The translations under genes were made by a program, and so were the position numbers. From assembly GCF_001468125.1 (NCBI RefSeq), contig NZ_LNYT01000020.1, forward strand, positions 209,102-273,101: a stretch of 64,000 bases of DNA, written 5' to 3'. Positions 43,684-53,122 of this stretch are shown here, in pieces. Below the pieces are notes generated by a model that was given only the letters and a program-made list of their open reading frames with translations, did not search any database and was not told the DNA's origin. Every line of letters starts with the position of its first letter. The first letter of the stretch is position 1. Source of the DNA: Legionella rubrilucens. Its GTDB lineage: Bacteria > Pseudomonadota > Gammaproteobacteria > Legionellales > Legionellaceae.

Positions 43684-45966
43684 TTATTCTTGTGCGTCGG
43701 CGCTGTAGCCGCACCCTTCGCGGGGACAAAGGATTTGCTTGCCTGAGCGCTTGGTTTCCTTGACAGTCAACAGGGGCCAGGCGCATTTGGGGCAGGGTGT
43801 TGCCACCGGCTCATTCCACAAGGCGTAGTCGCATTTGGGGTAATTGCCGCAGGAATAGAAAATTTTACCTTTGCGCGACTTCCGTTTCAAAAGGGTGGCC
43901 TCATGGCATTTGGGACATTCCACACCGGTATCGGCCGGTTTTTCCAGCGGTTCAATGAATTTACAATCCGGATAATTACTGCAGCCAATGAAGCGGCCAT
44001 AGCGTCCGGTTTTAATGTGCAAAGCCCCCTGACATTCGGGGCAACTTCGACCTTCCACGACATCCGGTTCGGCTTTTTCCCCTTCAGCATGGCCTAAATC
44101 CTGGGTGTAATCGCATTCCGGATACCCGGTACAACCAATGAAACGCCCGCGTTTACCCAGGCGAATGGCTAGGGGTTTGCTGCATTTGGGGCATTGTTCA
44201 TCCAGGGTCTCGGTGGTCACGTCCTTGCGTTGTACCTGTTCATCGGTCTGATGAATCTGGTGAATAAACGGTTTCCAGAATTCTTCCAGCACGGGTACCC
44301 ATTCACGCTCACCGCGCGACACGGCATCCAGCGTGTCTTCCAGTTCGGCGGTGAATTTGTAATCCACGTAGCGGGTAAAATGGCCCGTGAGAAAACGGTT
44401 AACGATACGTCCCACGTCTGTGGGGACAAAGCGCTTTTTATCGACAATCACGTATTCGCGCTGCTGCAGGGTATGAATGATGGTGGCATAAGTCGATGGA
44501 CGGCCAATGTCGTATTCTTCCAGGGCTTTAACCAGCGAAGCTTCCGAATAGCGGGGCGGCGGTTCGGTAAAATGCTGGTTGGCCAGGATATCCTGAAGCA
44601 GGACTTTTTCACCAAGTTTAAGGTTGGGCAACAAAATACCATTCTGCTCGTCTTCCGCCAGATCGTCCTGTCCTTCTTCATACACGGTAAGAAAACCGGG
44701 AAACGTGATGGTGGAGCCATTGGCGCGGAAAATGTTGCCCTGGCCGCAGGTGAAATCAATCGCGACCGTATCTAAAACAGCATCGGCCATCTGGCAGGCC
44801 ACGGTTCGTTTCCAAATCAGGCTGTAAAGTTTAAATTGATCGGCGGTCAGCGATTCCTGCACCATTTCGGGCGTGCGTTTAATGGACGTGGGGCGAATGG
44901 CTTCATGCGCTTCCTGGGCATTTTTGGATTTGGTTTTGTAAAGGCGGGGGCCTCCGGGATAATTGTCATTGCCGTAACGGTTAATGATGAATTCCCGGAT
45001 GTCGTCCAACGCTTCATTGGACAGATTGACCGAGTCGGTTCGCATATACGAAATAAGACCGACGGTTCCTGAACCAATATCAATCCCCTCATAAAGTTGT
45101 TGGGCGATCATCATGGTTTTACGAGCCGTAAAGCCCAGTTTTCGAGCCGCTTCCTGTTGCAGGGTCGAGGTAATGAAGGGGGCCGCGGGTTTGCGTTTGC
45201 GTTGTTTCTTTTCGATGTTATCAACAACCAGAACCCCTTGGGCCTGCTGCAATAACGCGTCGCGCAGACGGTGCGCCTCATCACCCTGGGTGATGCTGAA
45301 CTGGTGCAGCTTTTCGCTCTGATAGTGCGTTAGTCGGGCTTCGAAAGCGGCTTTTTCATGTTGGCAGTGGGCAATGATGCGCCAGTACTCCTGGGCGATA
45401 AAGCGTTCGATTTCTTCTTCGCGCTCCACAATCAGGCGCAAAGCCGGACTTTGCACGCGGCCTGCAGAAAGGCCGCGTCTGATTTTTTTCCACAACAGCG
45501 GTGAAAGATTAAAACCCACCAGATAGTCCAGAGCACGGCGTGCCTGCTGCGCATTCACCAAATCCATGGAAATGGAGCGGGGATTATTAATCGCTTCCTG
45601 AATGGCCGATTTGGTAATCTCATTGAAAAAAATACGGTGAACTTCTTTGTTCTTTAACAGATTACGTTCCTTCATTAATTCGTAAACGTGCCAGGAAATG
45701 GCTTCGCCTTCGCGATCAGGGTCGGTTGCCAGAAGGAGTGAGTCTGAATTTTTAAGCGCTTTGGCGATGGATTCAATGTGCCGCGCGTTTTTTTCAATGG
45801 GGGTGTAGGTCATGGTGAAATGATTATCGGGATTAACGGATCCCTTGCGCGGCGGCAAATCCCTGACGTGGCCGTAGGAGGCCAGGACATCGTAGTCTTT
45901 GCCCAGGTATTTTTGAATAGTTTTAGCCTTCGCGGGAGACTCCACGATAACCAAATGTTTGTTCAT
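43684..45966 (-). CDS. topA: DNA topoisomerase I
   Basis: TopA relaxes negative supercoils. The 760-residue protein has the Toprim domain 'IVESPAKAKTIQKYLG' and 'ATDPDREGEAISWHV' (about 110-124), the DNA cleavage motif 'GLISYMRTDSVNLS' with the active Tyr near 306, and four C-terminal Cys4 zinc ribbons (from 'CPKCSKPLAIRLGKRG' at about 577 to 'CPREGC' near 750). It is the last gene of the LysM-dprA-smg-topA group, the order also found in Pseudomonas. Confidence 0.97.
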   Translation of the reverse strand: MNKHLVIVESPAKAKTIQKYLGKDYDVLASYGHVRDLPPRKGSVNPDNHFTMTYTPIEKNARHIESIAKALKNSDSLLLATDPDREGEAISWHVYELMKERNLLKNKEVHRIFFNEITKSAIQEAINNPRSISMDLVNAQQARRALDYLVGFNLSPLLWKKIRRGLSAGRVQSPALRLIVEREEEIERFIAQEYWRIIAHCQHEKAAFEARLTHYQSEKLHQFSITQGDEAHRLRDALLQQAQGVLVVDNIEKKQRKRKPAAPFITSTLQQEAARKLGFTARKTMMIAQQLYEGIDIGSGTVGLISYMRTDSVNLSNEALDDIREFIINRYGNDNYPGGPRLYKTKSKNAQEAHEAIRPTSIKRTPEMVQESLTADQFKLYSLIWKRTVACQMADAVLDTVAIDFTCGQGNIFRANGSTITFPGFLTVYEEGQDDLAEDEQNGILLPNLKLGEKVLLQDILANQHFTEPPPRYSEASLVKALEEYDIGRPSTYATIIHTLQQREYVIVDKKRFVPTDVGRIVNRFLTGHFTRYVDYKFTAELEDTLDAVSRGEREWVPVLEEFWKPFIHQIHQTDEQVQRKDVTTETLDEQCPKCSKPLAIRLGKRGRFIGCTGYPECDYTQDLGHAEGEKAEPDVVEGRSCPECQGALHIKTGRYGRFIGCSNYPDCKFIEPLEKPADTGVECPKCHEATLLKRKSRKGKIFYSCGNYPKCDYALWNEPVATPCPKCAWPLLTVKETKRSGKQILCPREGCGYSADAQE

Positions 45967-45996
45967 AGAAAGTTGGCCTTAACTTTTTTTGTGTTA

Positions 45997-46440
45997 TCAA
46001 TGTAAGGGTAGTTCATCTTCTTTTTGATAGAGCACCAGATCAAGAAAAGCAAGTTGCGCGGAATCAAGATGCTCTGCCAAAGTATTGCGAATAGTCCATT
46101 TCGTCTCCTGCAACGTGACAAAGCGGGATTCGGAAAAAAGCAGTTGATTAATGATTTGCTCCATGGTTTCAGTCGCGATAACGCCCCAAAGCATCATGCG
46201 CACAATAAACTGGTGGCTGGCTTTGGTCAGTTTCATTTGTTCATCGACGGTAAACACCCGCGTGGCATCCATGTTGGCTGGTCTGACCACGAGCGTGCTT
46301 TTTTCAGGATTGGTCGAATCAAGACCATTTTCCCCGTCTGGCTGGGCTGTCTCTGCGTTTTGCTGAGATTTGCTTTCCTTTAACTGAGACAAACTTTTCT
46401 CAAAGAAATTCATCAACATCTCAAACAAGCTATCTTTCAT
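45997..46440 (-). CDS. smg: Smg/DUF494 family protein
   Basis: A 147-residue protein of the Smg (DUF494) family, found almost always between dprA and topA. The N-terminal helix 'MKDSLFEMLMNFFEKS' and the C-terminal domain with 'FTVDEQMKLTKASHQFIV' and 'EHLDSAQLAFLDLVLYQK' fit the family. A low-complexity insert rich in Gln, Ser and Glu (about 22-48) is longer than usual. Function unknown. The start overlaps dprA by 11 nt (ATG 46440) or 17 nt (46446). Confidence 0.9.
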   Translation of the reverse strand: MKDSLFEMLMNFFEKSLSQLKESKSQQNAETAQPDGENGLDSTNPEKSTLVVRPANMDATRVFTVDEQMKLTKASHQFIVRMMLWGVIATETMEQIINQLLFSESRFVTLQETKWTIRNTLAEHLDSAQLAFLDLVLYQKEDELPLH

Positions 46441-47515
46441 ATGCACACCTCATGTAACCGCCGGGTACTGATTTGACAATGCCCTCTAATTCCAATATGG
46501 CCAGGTCAGAGACAACCTCCTCAACGTTTAAACCGCTGCGGTTGACGATCTGATCGACCGTCGTCGTCTCAAAGCCAATGCACTTTACTAGGTTTTTATT
46601 GTTGGTTGCAAGGGATGACCTGGATTGATTTGCTTTTTTATCCGGAATGGTTAATTTTAACTCTTCCAGGATGTCCTCCGTTGAGGTAACCAATTTAGCA
46701 CCCTGCTGCAGAAGAAAATGACACCCTCTGGATTGCGGGTTATGAATTGAGCCAGGAACAGCCATCACCTCCCGATTTTGCTCCAGTGCCAGGCGCGCAG
46801 TGATCAACGAACCGCTGCGAAGTGCCGCTTCTACAACCAAGGTGGCCAAGGATAAGCCACTTATTATACGATTTCTGCGTGGAAAATGTCCAGCACTGGA
46901 TGGACTATTTAACGGAAATTCACTCAGCAACAAGCCGTTTTTACTTAATTTATCAGCCAGTTGATGATGTTGACGCGGATAGATGCGATCAATGCCTGTC
47001 CCCATAACGGCAATGGTTTTCCCTCCCGCAGCCACACAACCGGTATGCGCCCGCGCGTCGATGCCCAGTGCCAGCCCGCTGACAACGGTGATTTGCCGGC
47101 TCGCCAATTCAAAGGCAAAGTGTTCTGCAGTCTCACTGCCACTGACCGAAGGTTTGCGGGTGCCGACCATGGCAATGCAGGGCTGCTTGAGTGCGGCCAA
47201 ATCCCCAATCGCATAGAGAACCACCGGCGGATCATGGATTTCCCGAAGCAGGTCAGGGTAGGCGTCATCCTCCCAGGTCAACAGATGGTGCTGTGGGGAA
47301 GACTGCTGCCAGGCGGTATCCGTGTCCAGGATTCTGTGCTCAAACCGCTCAATGGCCCGCGCCATTTTATCAGGCAAACCGGCATCAAGCAGGGCTGCAT
47401 AGGGCGTGTTGAAGAGATCCGCCAATACCGGCCATTGCCGCAGTAATTTCATGACGGTGCGGGGGCCGATGGCAGGAATGCGGTTTAAAGCGAGGAGGTA
47501 AGGCTTGTTGATCAT
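46430..47515 (-). CDS. dprA: DNA-processing protein DprA/Smf
   Basis: DprA protects incoming single strands and loads RecA during natural transformation. The 361-residue protein has an N-terminal SAM-like helical region, the Rossmann core with 'MVGTRKPS', 'SGLALGIDARAH' (about 145-156), 'GTGIDRIYPRQH' and 'SEFPLNSPSSAGHFPRRNRI' in motif, then 'ALRSGSLITARLALEQNREVMAVPG'. A C-terminal winged-helix (about 295-355) completes it. It overlaps the LysM gene by 4 nt upstream. L. pneumophila is naturally competent, which fits. Confidence 0.94.
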   Translation of the reverse strand: MINKPYLLALNRIPAIGPRTVMKLLRQWPVLADLFNTPYAALLDAGLPDKMARAIERFEHRILDTDTAWQQSSPQHHLLTWEDDAYPDLLREIHDPPVVLYAIGDLAALKQPCIAMVGTRKPSVSGSETAEHFAFELASRQITVVSGLALGIDARAHTGCVAAGGKTIAVMGTGIDRIYPRQHHQLADKLSKNGLLLSEFPLNSPSSAGHFPRRNRIISGLSLATLVVEAALRSGSLITARLALEQNREVMAVPGSIHNPQSRGCHFLLQQGAKLVTSTEDILEELKLTIPDKKANQSRSSLATNNKNLVKCIGFETTTVDQIVNRSGLNVEEVVSDLAILELEGIVKSVPGGYMRCAYER

Positions 47516-48570
47516 GGATTGGTAACTTTATCCAGCAAATGAACGGCTCGGGTTGAACGCACGACTAAGGCGAAACTGGTTTTGCTAAAGACTCGGAAAA
47601 TCATCATTTCCCCCACCCGTTCGCGCGGCAGAAGGATTTCCTCCTGGCGATTAAGCGGATCGCGGATTAAGCGTTGCTCGGAATAAATCGCCAGTACATC
47701 GCCAGGCTCAAGACCGGCGTCATCCCCACGATCGATGACGGCCACCAGCCCCACAGCGCCCTGCGTGGAGCCGCTGGGCAAGCCGCCGGGTAAATCAATG
47801 ATGGATCCCCGGATGGGATAGCTCGGCGTTTTAGGCAGAAAATTCAGTTTGAATTCCGGGAAATCATTGAGCATAACCCGGTCTCTTATTTTGACGCCCT
47901 CGGTAATTTCCGTCAAAAGGATAGTGGCCGGTTCACCGCCTCGCACCAATTCGCCATAACCGACTAAGGTCGCTTTATAGCCCAATGGCCGATGGGTCAC
48001 TGGCTCAACGTAGGGGCACTCGGGACGATACACGGCATAGGAAATCGTAGCGCCTCTCGGCATTTTTCGTGAAGGATGCAGTTTTTTCACATAGACTTCA
48101 TCCCCCTGACCGCCCAGCATGTGTTCACCGGTAAAGGCCACGATATAAGGCGCCTGGGCCAGCAGGTTCTTGTCCATGACCAGGGACGCGTTCAGGAAGG
48201 GTTTGATGTCCATCAGCGGGATGGGAGGGATGGCTGCGTCACTGGGCATGGGCCGCATGTGCGGCGACAGTTTAATCGTGCCGTTGGATAAGACCTTCAG
48301 GTACGGGTGACGGTGGTAAAAATTGAGTTCCAGAACGGCGCCGGGATAAAGTCGGTTCGGGTTTTTAATGGTGGGATTGGCATGCCAAAGGGCTTTCCAT
48401 TCCCAGGGACGATTCAGGTACGTGGTGGCAATCGACCACAATGTGTCGCCGGGCTGAACAACATACCGTCTGGGGTAATCGGAGCGGAGGGAAGTCACGT
48501 GCGGCGCTGAAGAGAATGCTTGCAGGTCAAATGAGAGAAAAAAGCATAAAAGAATCAGCAAGTATCGCAT
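47512..48570 (-). CDS. LysM-domain peptidoglycan-binding exported protein
   Basis: A 352-residue precursor with a signal peptide (about 1-18). One LysM domain lies at about 34-85 ('YVVQPGDTLWSIATTYLNRP'), followed by a long mainly-beta region without recognised catalytic residues, with conserved pieces such as 'EGVKIRDRVMLNDF' and 'GVLGLVAVIDRGDDAGLEPGDVLAIY'-like pattern. Proteins of this type precede dprA in many gammaproteobacteria; their role is unclear. It is divergent from def with a 92-nt gap. Confidence 0.88.
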   Translation of the reverse strand: MRYLLILLCFFLSFDLQAFSSAPHVTSLRSDYPRRYVVQPGDTLWSIATTYLNRPWEWKALWHANPTIKNPNRLYPGAVLELNFYHRHPYLKVLSNGTIKLSPHMRPMPSDAAIPPIPLMDIKPFLNASLVMDKNLLAQAPYIVAFTGEHMLGGQGDEVYVKKLHPSRKMPRGATISYAVYRPECPYVEPVTHRPLGYKATLVGYGELVRGGEPATILLTEITEGVKIRDRVMLNDFPEFKLNFLPKTPSYPIRGSIIDLPGGLPSGSTQGAVGLVAVIDRGDDAGLEPGDVLAIYSEQRLIRDPLNRQEEILLPRERVGEMMIFRVFSKTSFALVVRSTRAVHLLDKVTNP

Positions 48571-48662
48571 TGATCAGTCCTTGGTCCAATTGTTGGCATC
48601 TTGCAGCTGCACAGGGTATTAGCGATAATACCACGCAATTCACCATTTAAAACAGATGTCTT

Positions 48663-49172
48663 ATGGCTATTCGCAAGATTATTTACCTGCCTGATGCGGT
48701 GTTGCGTCAGGTCGCCAAACCGGTTGGGCAATTCGACGACGCATTGCAAACGCTTATCGATGACATGTTTGAAACCATGTACAGTGTCAATGGCGTAGGC
48801 CTTGCCGCTCCGCAAATCGGCGTGAGCCTCCGCTTGTCGGTTATTGATGTGATCGGCGACAAAAAACAGCAACTCGTCCTGATCAATCCCGAAATTATCG
48901 CTTCCGAAGGGCAAAAGGAATACCAGGAAGGCTGCCTGTCTGTGCCTGGGGTTTACGACACGGTGGTGCGCGCCGACAAGGTCACCATTCGGGCACTGGA
49001 CAGAACCGGCAAGTCGTATGAAATGACCGCTGACGGTTTACTCGGCGAGTGTTTCCAACACGAAATTGACCATTTAAACGGCAAACTCTATGTGGATTTA
49101 CTGTCGCCGCTCAAACGCACCATGGCCCGGCGCAAGCTTGAAAAATACAAGCGTCAGATGGCGCGCAAATAA
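48663..49172 (+). CDS. def: Peptide deformylase
   Basis: Def removes the N-formyl group from nascent proteins. The 169-residue protein has the three family motifs '[10 protein letters not shown]' (about 42-51), 'EGCLSVPG' (about 87-94) and '[14 protein letters not shown]' (about 131-144), giving Cys and two His as metal ligands with the catalytic Glu. It shares one base with the fmt start (TAATG). The def-fmt-rsmB order is classical. Confidence 0.98.
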   Translation: MAIRKIIYLPDAVLRQVAKPVGQFDDALQTLIDDMFETMYSVNGVGLAAPQIGVSLRLSVIDVIGDKKQQLVLINPEIIASEGQKEYQEGCLSVPGVYDTVVRADKVTIRALDRTGKSYEMTADGLLGECFQHEIDHLNGKLYVDLLSPLKRTMARRKLEKYKRQMARK

Positions 49173-50116
49173 TGAGGCCGCTGTCGATTGTTTTTGCAGG
49201 CACACCTGAATTTGGTTTGCCCTGTCTGGAGGCACTGGCAGGGTCGGTGCACCGCCTCACCGCCGTTTACACCCAACCGGACAGACCGGCAGGACGCGGC
49301 CGCCAACTGCAGCCTTCCGCTGTCAAACGCTGGGCCGTCAATCACGGCCTGCCGGTGTATCAACCGGTCAATTTTAAAACCCCCGAGGCGGTGGATGAAC
49401 TGGCAGCCTTAAAACCGGACTTAATGGTTGTGATTGCTTACGGCCTCATCCTGCCGGGAAACGTGTTAACCATCCCCCGTTTGGGCTGCATCAATGTGCA
49501 TGCGTCGTTGTTACCCCGCTGGCGAGGCGCTTCGCCCATTCAACAGGCCATCCTGCATGGGGACAAGCAATCCGGCGTAACCATCATGCAGATGGACGTG
49601 GGACTGGATACAGGCGACAGTCTGGTTGAAACCGCCTGCGAATTGACGGAGAGTGAAACGGCAGCCAGCCTGCATGATAAACTGGCGCAACTGGCGCCCA
49701 AAGCGCTGCTTGACGCCATCGACGCATTGGCTGAGGGACGCGCCAAACCGGTTGTGCAAAACCATGCGCTTGCCACCTACGCATCAAAGATTGCCAAAGA
49801 CGATGCCCGCATTGACTGGCATCAGTCGGCTGAGGTCATCGACAGGCAAATCCGTGCCTATAATCCCTGGCCTGTGGCTTATACCCAAATGGGTGAGGAA
49901 AGCCTGCGTATTTATCAGGCCCGCATTGAACTCGATACCCACAGTAAAGCCCCGGGCACGGTGTTAAGCATCGACAAGCGCGGCATGCGGGTGGCAACTG
50001 GCGAAGGGGTGCTTTGCATTGAAATCCTGCAGTTTCCCGGCGGCAAAGCCATGCGCGTTGCCGATTGGCTGAATGCTGGCCGTGCCGGGCAGTTGATTAA
50101 TCAGGTCCTTCAATGA
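49172..50116 (+). CDS. fmt: Methionyl-tRNA formyltransferase
   Basis: Fmt formylates initiator Met-tRNA. The 314-residue protein shows '[16 protein letters not shown]' at the start, '[20 protein letters not shown]' (about 105-124, with catalytic Asn and His), '[11 protein letters not shown]' (about 139-149) and a C-terminal OB-like domain with '[11 protein letters not shown]'. Stop overlaps rsmB by 4 nt. Confidence 0.97.
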   Translation: MRPLSIVFAGTPEFGLPCLEALAGSVHRLTAVYTQPDRPAGRGRQLQPSAVKRWAVNHGLPVYQPVNFKTPEAVDELAALKPDLMVVIAYGLILPGNVLTIPRLGCINVHASLLPRWRGASPIQQAILHGDKQSGVTIMQMDVGLDTGDSLVETACELTESETAASLHDKLAQLAPKALLDAIDALAEGRAKPVVQNHALATYASKIAKDDARIDWHQSAEVIDRQIRAYNPWPVAYTQMGEESLRIYQARIELDTHSKAPGTVLSIDKRGMRVATGEGVLCIEILQFPGGKAMRVADWLNAGRAGQLINQVLQ

Positions 50117-51384
50117 GTAAAAATGATCGCCTCCAGGCCTTAAACGCACTGATGGCTGTGTTTAAGGACAACACCCCCCTGTCCTACAGCCTGTCCGATG
50201 CCTCGCCACTGGCCAAAGAAATTGCTTATGGCGTCTGTCGACATTATTTTCGGTTACAGTGCTTAGGCGATAGCCTGCTCAAAAAACGCCCTAAACCGCT
50301 GGAAGTCTGGATGGTGGTGGTGATGGGGCTTTATCAGTTGTTGTATCTGAATAAACCCATTTATGCGACCGTCAAGGAAACCGTGGCGTTGCTTGCCATG
50401 GTGAAGCAAGCCTGGGCTAAAGGTTTAGTCAATGCGGTACTGAGGAATTTCTGTCGAGAAAAAGACGATTTACTGGCAAAAGTACAAACCAGGCCTGAGT
50501 ACCTGTCGGGTCACCCGGACTGGTTGGTTAAGCGATTACAACAGGATTGGCCACAACACTGGGAGGCGATCATGAAGGCCAATGATCAGCATCCGCCGAT
50601 GAGTCTGCGCGTCAATCAACTTCGCTCCTCCCGCGAAGACTACTTAAAGCGGCTACAGGATAACGGCATCGCAGCGCACGCCCACTCGCAGGCAGCGCAA
50701 GGCATCGCATTGGAGCAAGCCTGTGATGTTTGGGACTTGCCCGGCTTTGCAGAGGGGGATGTCTCTGTGCAGGACGAGTCGGCGCAACTGGCCGTGACCC
50801 TGCTTGATTTACAACCCGGACTGCGCGTGCTTGACGCCTGCTGTGCTCCCGGCGGCAAAACCTGCCATATTCTGGAAACTGAAACCCGGCTTAAAGCCTG
50901 CGTCGCGCTGGATGTGGATGCAAAGCGGCTGATGCGCGTGAACGAGAATCTGTCGCGCCTGCACCTGAAAGCCACTGTGCTTCAGGGCGACGGTTTGGAT
51001 CCTTCGTCGTGGTGGGATGGCGAGTGCTTTGATCGCATTTTACTGGATGCGCCCTGTTCCGCCCTGGGCGTTATCCGCCGGCACCCGGACATCAAGCTTT
51101 TGCGAAGCGAAAAGGATGTCCGTGAGGCGGCAACTCTGCAAAAGGCATTGCTTCAAGCGCTCTGGCCCCTGCTGGCACCCAAAGGGGTGCTGGTTTATGC
51201 CACCTGCTCCATTCTCCCTGTTGAAAATGAACAGCAGATTGCCGCCTTTGCGGCGCATCATTCGGATTGTGAAGTCTTAACGCGGGAGCAGCCATGGGGA
51301 ATTTTTACCGGTCATGGCTGGCAAATCATGCCCGGTGAGGGAAACAGGGATGGTTTTTTCTACAGTGTGTTACGCAAAGGATAA
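50113..51384 (+). CDS. rsmB: 16S rRNA (cytosine-967-C5) methyltransferase
   Basis: RsmB methylates C967 in 16S rRNA. The 423-residue protein has an N-terminal NusB-like helical domain (about 1-130). The methyltransferase domain follows, with SAM loop '[16 protein letters not shown]' (about 239-254), '[19 protein letters not shown]' (about 312-330, includes one active Cys) and '[12 protein letters not shown]' (catalytic Cys, about 365). Typical length and the def-fmt context make the assignment firm. Confidence 0.95.
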   Translation: MSKNDRLQALNALMAVFKDNTPLSYSLSDASPLAKEIAYGVCRHYFRLQCLGDSLLKKRPKPLEVWMVVVMGLYQLLYLNKPIYATVKETVALLAMVKQAWAKGLVNAVLRNFCREKDDLLAKVQTRPEYLSGHPDWLVKRLQQDWPQHWEAIMKANDQHPPMSLRVNQLRSSREDYLKRLQDNGIAAHAHSQAAQGIALEQACDVWDLPGFAEGDVSVQDESAQLAVTLLDLQPGLRVLDACCAPGGKTCHILETETRLKACVALDVDAKRLMRVNENLSRLHLKATVLQGDGLDPSSWWDGECFDRILLDAPCSALGVIRRHPDIKLLRSEKDVREAATLQKALLQALWPLLAPKGVLVYATCSILPVENEQQIAAFAAHHSDCEVLTREQPWGIFTGHGWQIMPGEGNRDGFFYSVLRKG

Positions 51385-51389
51385 AAGAA

Positions 51390-52166
51390 ATGCTGATTAA
51401 CTGGCCGCTGATTGTCATCCTGACCGGTTTGTCCTTACCGGGCATTGTTATCGCCATTCCCCGCCTGATTCATCTGCTGTTGCCGCAAAACACGGAGGAG
51501 TTAAGGAAAAAAATCAGCCGCTTTGCGATGCTGCAAACCCTGATGATGGTCATCCTGATGAGTTTTGCCGGTACGGTTTTATCGCTTAAAACCGGGTTAA
51601 ATGAACCCATCCTGCAAGGTTTGCTGCACAATCAACCGGTGATGGGGTTGCTGCAGGAGATGCTGTTGCCGGTATTTCTAAGTGTGCTGGTCGGGCTGTT
51701 GGTCTTCTTTTTCCTCTATTACGGCGTCATGGTCAGCATTCTTGATGACAAAACCCTAACGGTTTTATACACCATGCGTGCGGCCCTGCGGCTTGACGGG
51801 TGCATTTTGTATGGCGGTGTCGTGGAGGAAATCATTGGCCGTTTTGGACTTATGAATGTCATTGCCTATTTCGGCGCCCTGTTTACTGGCCGAATTTCCG
51901 GGGGCGTCATCGGCTTTGCCATGTTAAGCAGCGGCTTGTTGCTCAGTTTGGGTCATTTACCCGCCTACATCGCGGCGGGCTGCGCAGGCAGCCGTCGTTT
52001 TGCCTATGCCATGGTGCTGTTGAACCTCTGGCAGACCGCTTTATTTGGCTGGTTGTTCTGGCAATACGGTCTTCTGGCGGCCATCGCCGGCCATGTCCTT
52101 TTTCACATTGGCTGGTATCTTTATGATCCCGCCCCAAAACCGGTTTATCCTGACGGGTCAGCCTAA
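51390..52166 (+). CDS. CPBP-family intramembrane protease homologue
   Basis: The 258-residue protein has six to eight hydrophobic helices. The CPBP (Abi) signature is visible: 'VVEEIIGRFGLMN' (EExxxR, about 147-159), 'LLLSLGHLPAY' (about 185-195) and a third His in 'IAGHVLFHIGWYLY' (about 231-244). CPBP proteins are glutamate-type intramembrane proteases involved in prenyl-protein processing, bacteriocin immunity or unknown tasks. It starts 6 nt after rsmB, so it is probably co-transcribed. Substrate unknown. Confidence 0.85.
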   Translation: MLINWPLIVILTGLSLPGIVIAIPRLIHLLLPQNTEELRKKISRFAMLQTLMMVILMSFAGTVLSLKTGLNEPILQGLLHNQPVMGLLQEMLLPVFLSVLVGLLVFFFLYYGVMVSILDDKTLTVLYTMRAALRLDGCILYGGVVEEIIGRFGLMNVIAYFGALFTGRISGGVIGFAMLSSGLLLSLGHLPAYIAAGCAGSRRFAYAMVLLNLWQTALFGWLFWQYGLLAAIAGHVLFHIGWYLYDPAPKPVYPDGSA

Positions 52167-52238
52167 GTATTTTGATTGCCAAACGGACGGCACTTGTGAA
52201 ACAATTTTTCGCACTTGTATTAAAGCCCGATTTGGTCA

Positions 52239-53033
52239 ATGCAAACACCTGCCCAGTATCAGTTATTGCCTTTAGACGCCCTGCAGCCGGGACGCTATCA
52301 ACCGCGAATCCATTTTGAGGAGACGGCGCTTCAGGAGTTGGCGCAGTCCATTACTGCCCAGGGCTTGATTGAACCGCTGGTGGTCAGAGCCATTGCGGCG
52401 GGACGCTATGAAATCATTGCCGGTGAACGCCGCTGGCGCGCGGCGAAACTGGCTGGATTAAGCGAAATTCCCTGCCTGATAGGTCAGTATACCGATCAAC
52501 AGGCCGCGGCATTAACGCTGGTTGAAAACATTCAGCGTCAGGAGCTGAATCTGATTGAAGAAGCGACAGGCTATCGTCGTCTCTGCGATGAATTTCATTT
52601 CCAGCAGGATGAAATTGCCGTGTTGGTAGGCAAATCACGAAGCCACATTGCCAATATTCTGCGTTTATTGACGCTGACGAAATCCGTGCAGGATAAAATC
52701 GGTAGCGGCGCGTTATCCCTGGGGCATGCGCGCAACCTGGTGGGCATGACGCCTTTTGAGCAGATGCGCTGGGCAGATGACATCATTAACGGGCAATGGT
52801 CCGTGCGCCAACTGGAAGAAAAAGTGCGCCAGACTAAAGCCGTCCCGGCCCCATTAACCGATCGGCGCCGCGACCGGGATATTGAGCGTCTGCAGAGTCA
52901 GTTGGCGGAACAAGTCGGCGCGCCTGTTCAAATTGTAAACGATGACGGCAGCGGGGGATGGCTGCAGATAAAATTTTTTGATAATGATACCCTGGCAGGG
53001 CTTCTTGAGCGCATGGGCTTGCGTTATGATTAG
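52239..53033 (+). CDS. parB: ParB-family protein without adjacent parA
   Basis: The 264-residue protein has the ParB CTPase fold: 'PGRYQPR' (about residue 17), 'GERRWRAAK' (about 60-68) and 'VENIQRQELNLIEEA' (about 88-102). The helix-turn-helix 'QDEIAVLVGKSRSHIANILRLL' lies at about 120-141. A linker and a C-terminal dimer domain follow. The N-terminus begins almost directly at the ParB domain and lacks the usual basic ParA-stimulating tail (the GLGRGL-type motif). No parA is next to it. ParB in chromosome partitioning is the default reading; a ParA-independent DNA-bound clamp is an alternative. Confidence 0.9.
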   Translation: MQTPAQYQLLPLDALQPGRYQPRIHFEETALQELAQSITAQGLIEPLVVRAIAAGRYEIIAGERRWRAAKLAGLSEIPCLIGQYTDQQAAALTLVENIQRQELNLIEEATGYRRLCDEFHFQQDEIAVLVGKSRSHIANILRLLTLTKSVQDKIGSGALSLGHARNLVGMTPFEQMRWADDIINGQWSVRQLEEKVRQTKAVPAPLTDRRRDRDIERLQSQLAEQVGAPVQIVNDDGSGGWLQIKFFDNDTLAGLLERMGLRYD

Positions 53034-53122
53034 CACTTTTGCACTGACGTGTCGGTGTCCTGGGCTAATCAGAGTTTCAGACAGATGTTATTTCAATCAC
53101 CTACTTTAAGGAAGCGAAATTG

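Noticed and set aside
52196-52203. GTGAAACA half-site just before parB as a parS
   Set aside because: Only one half of the 16-bp palindrome is present; the other half does not match.
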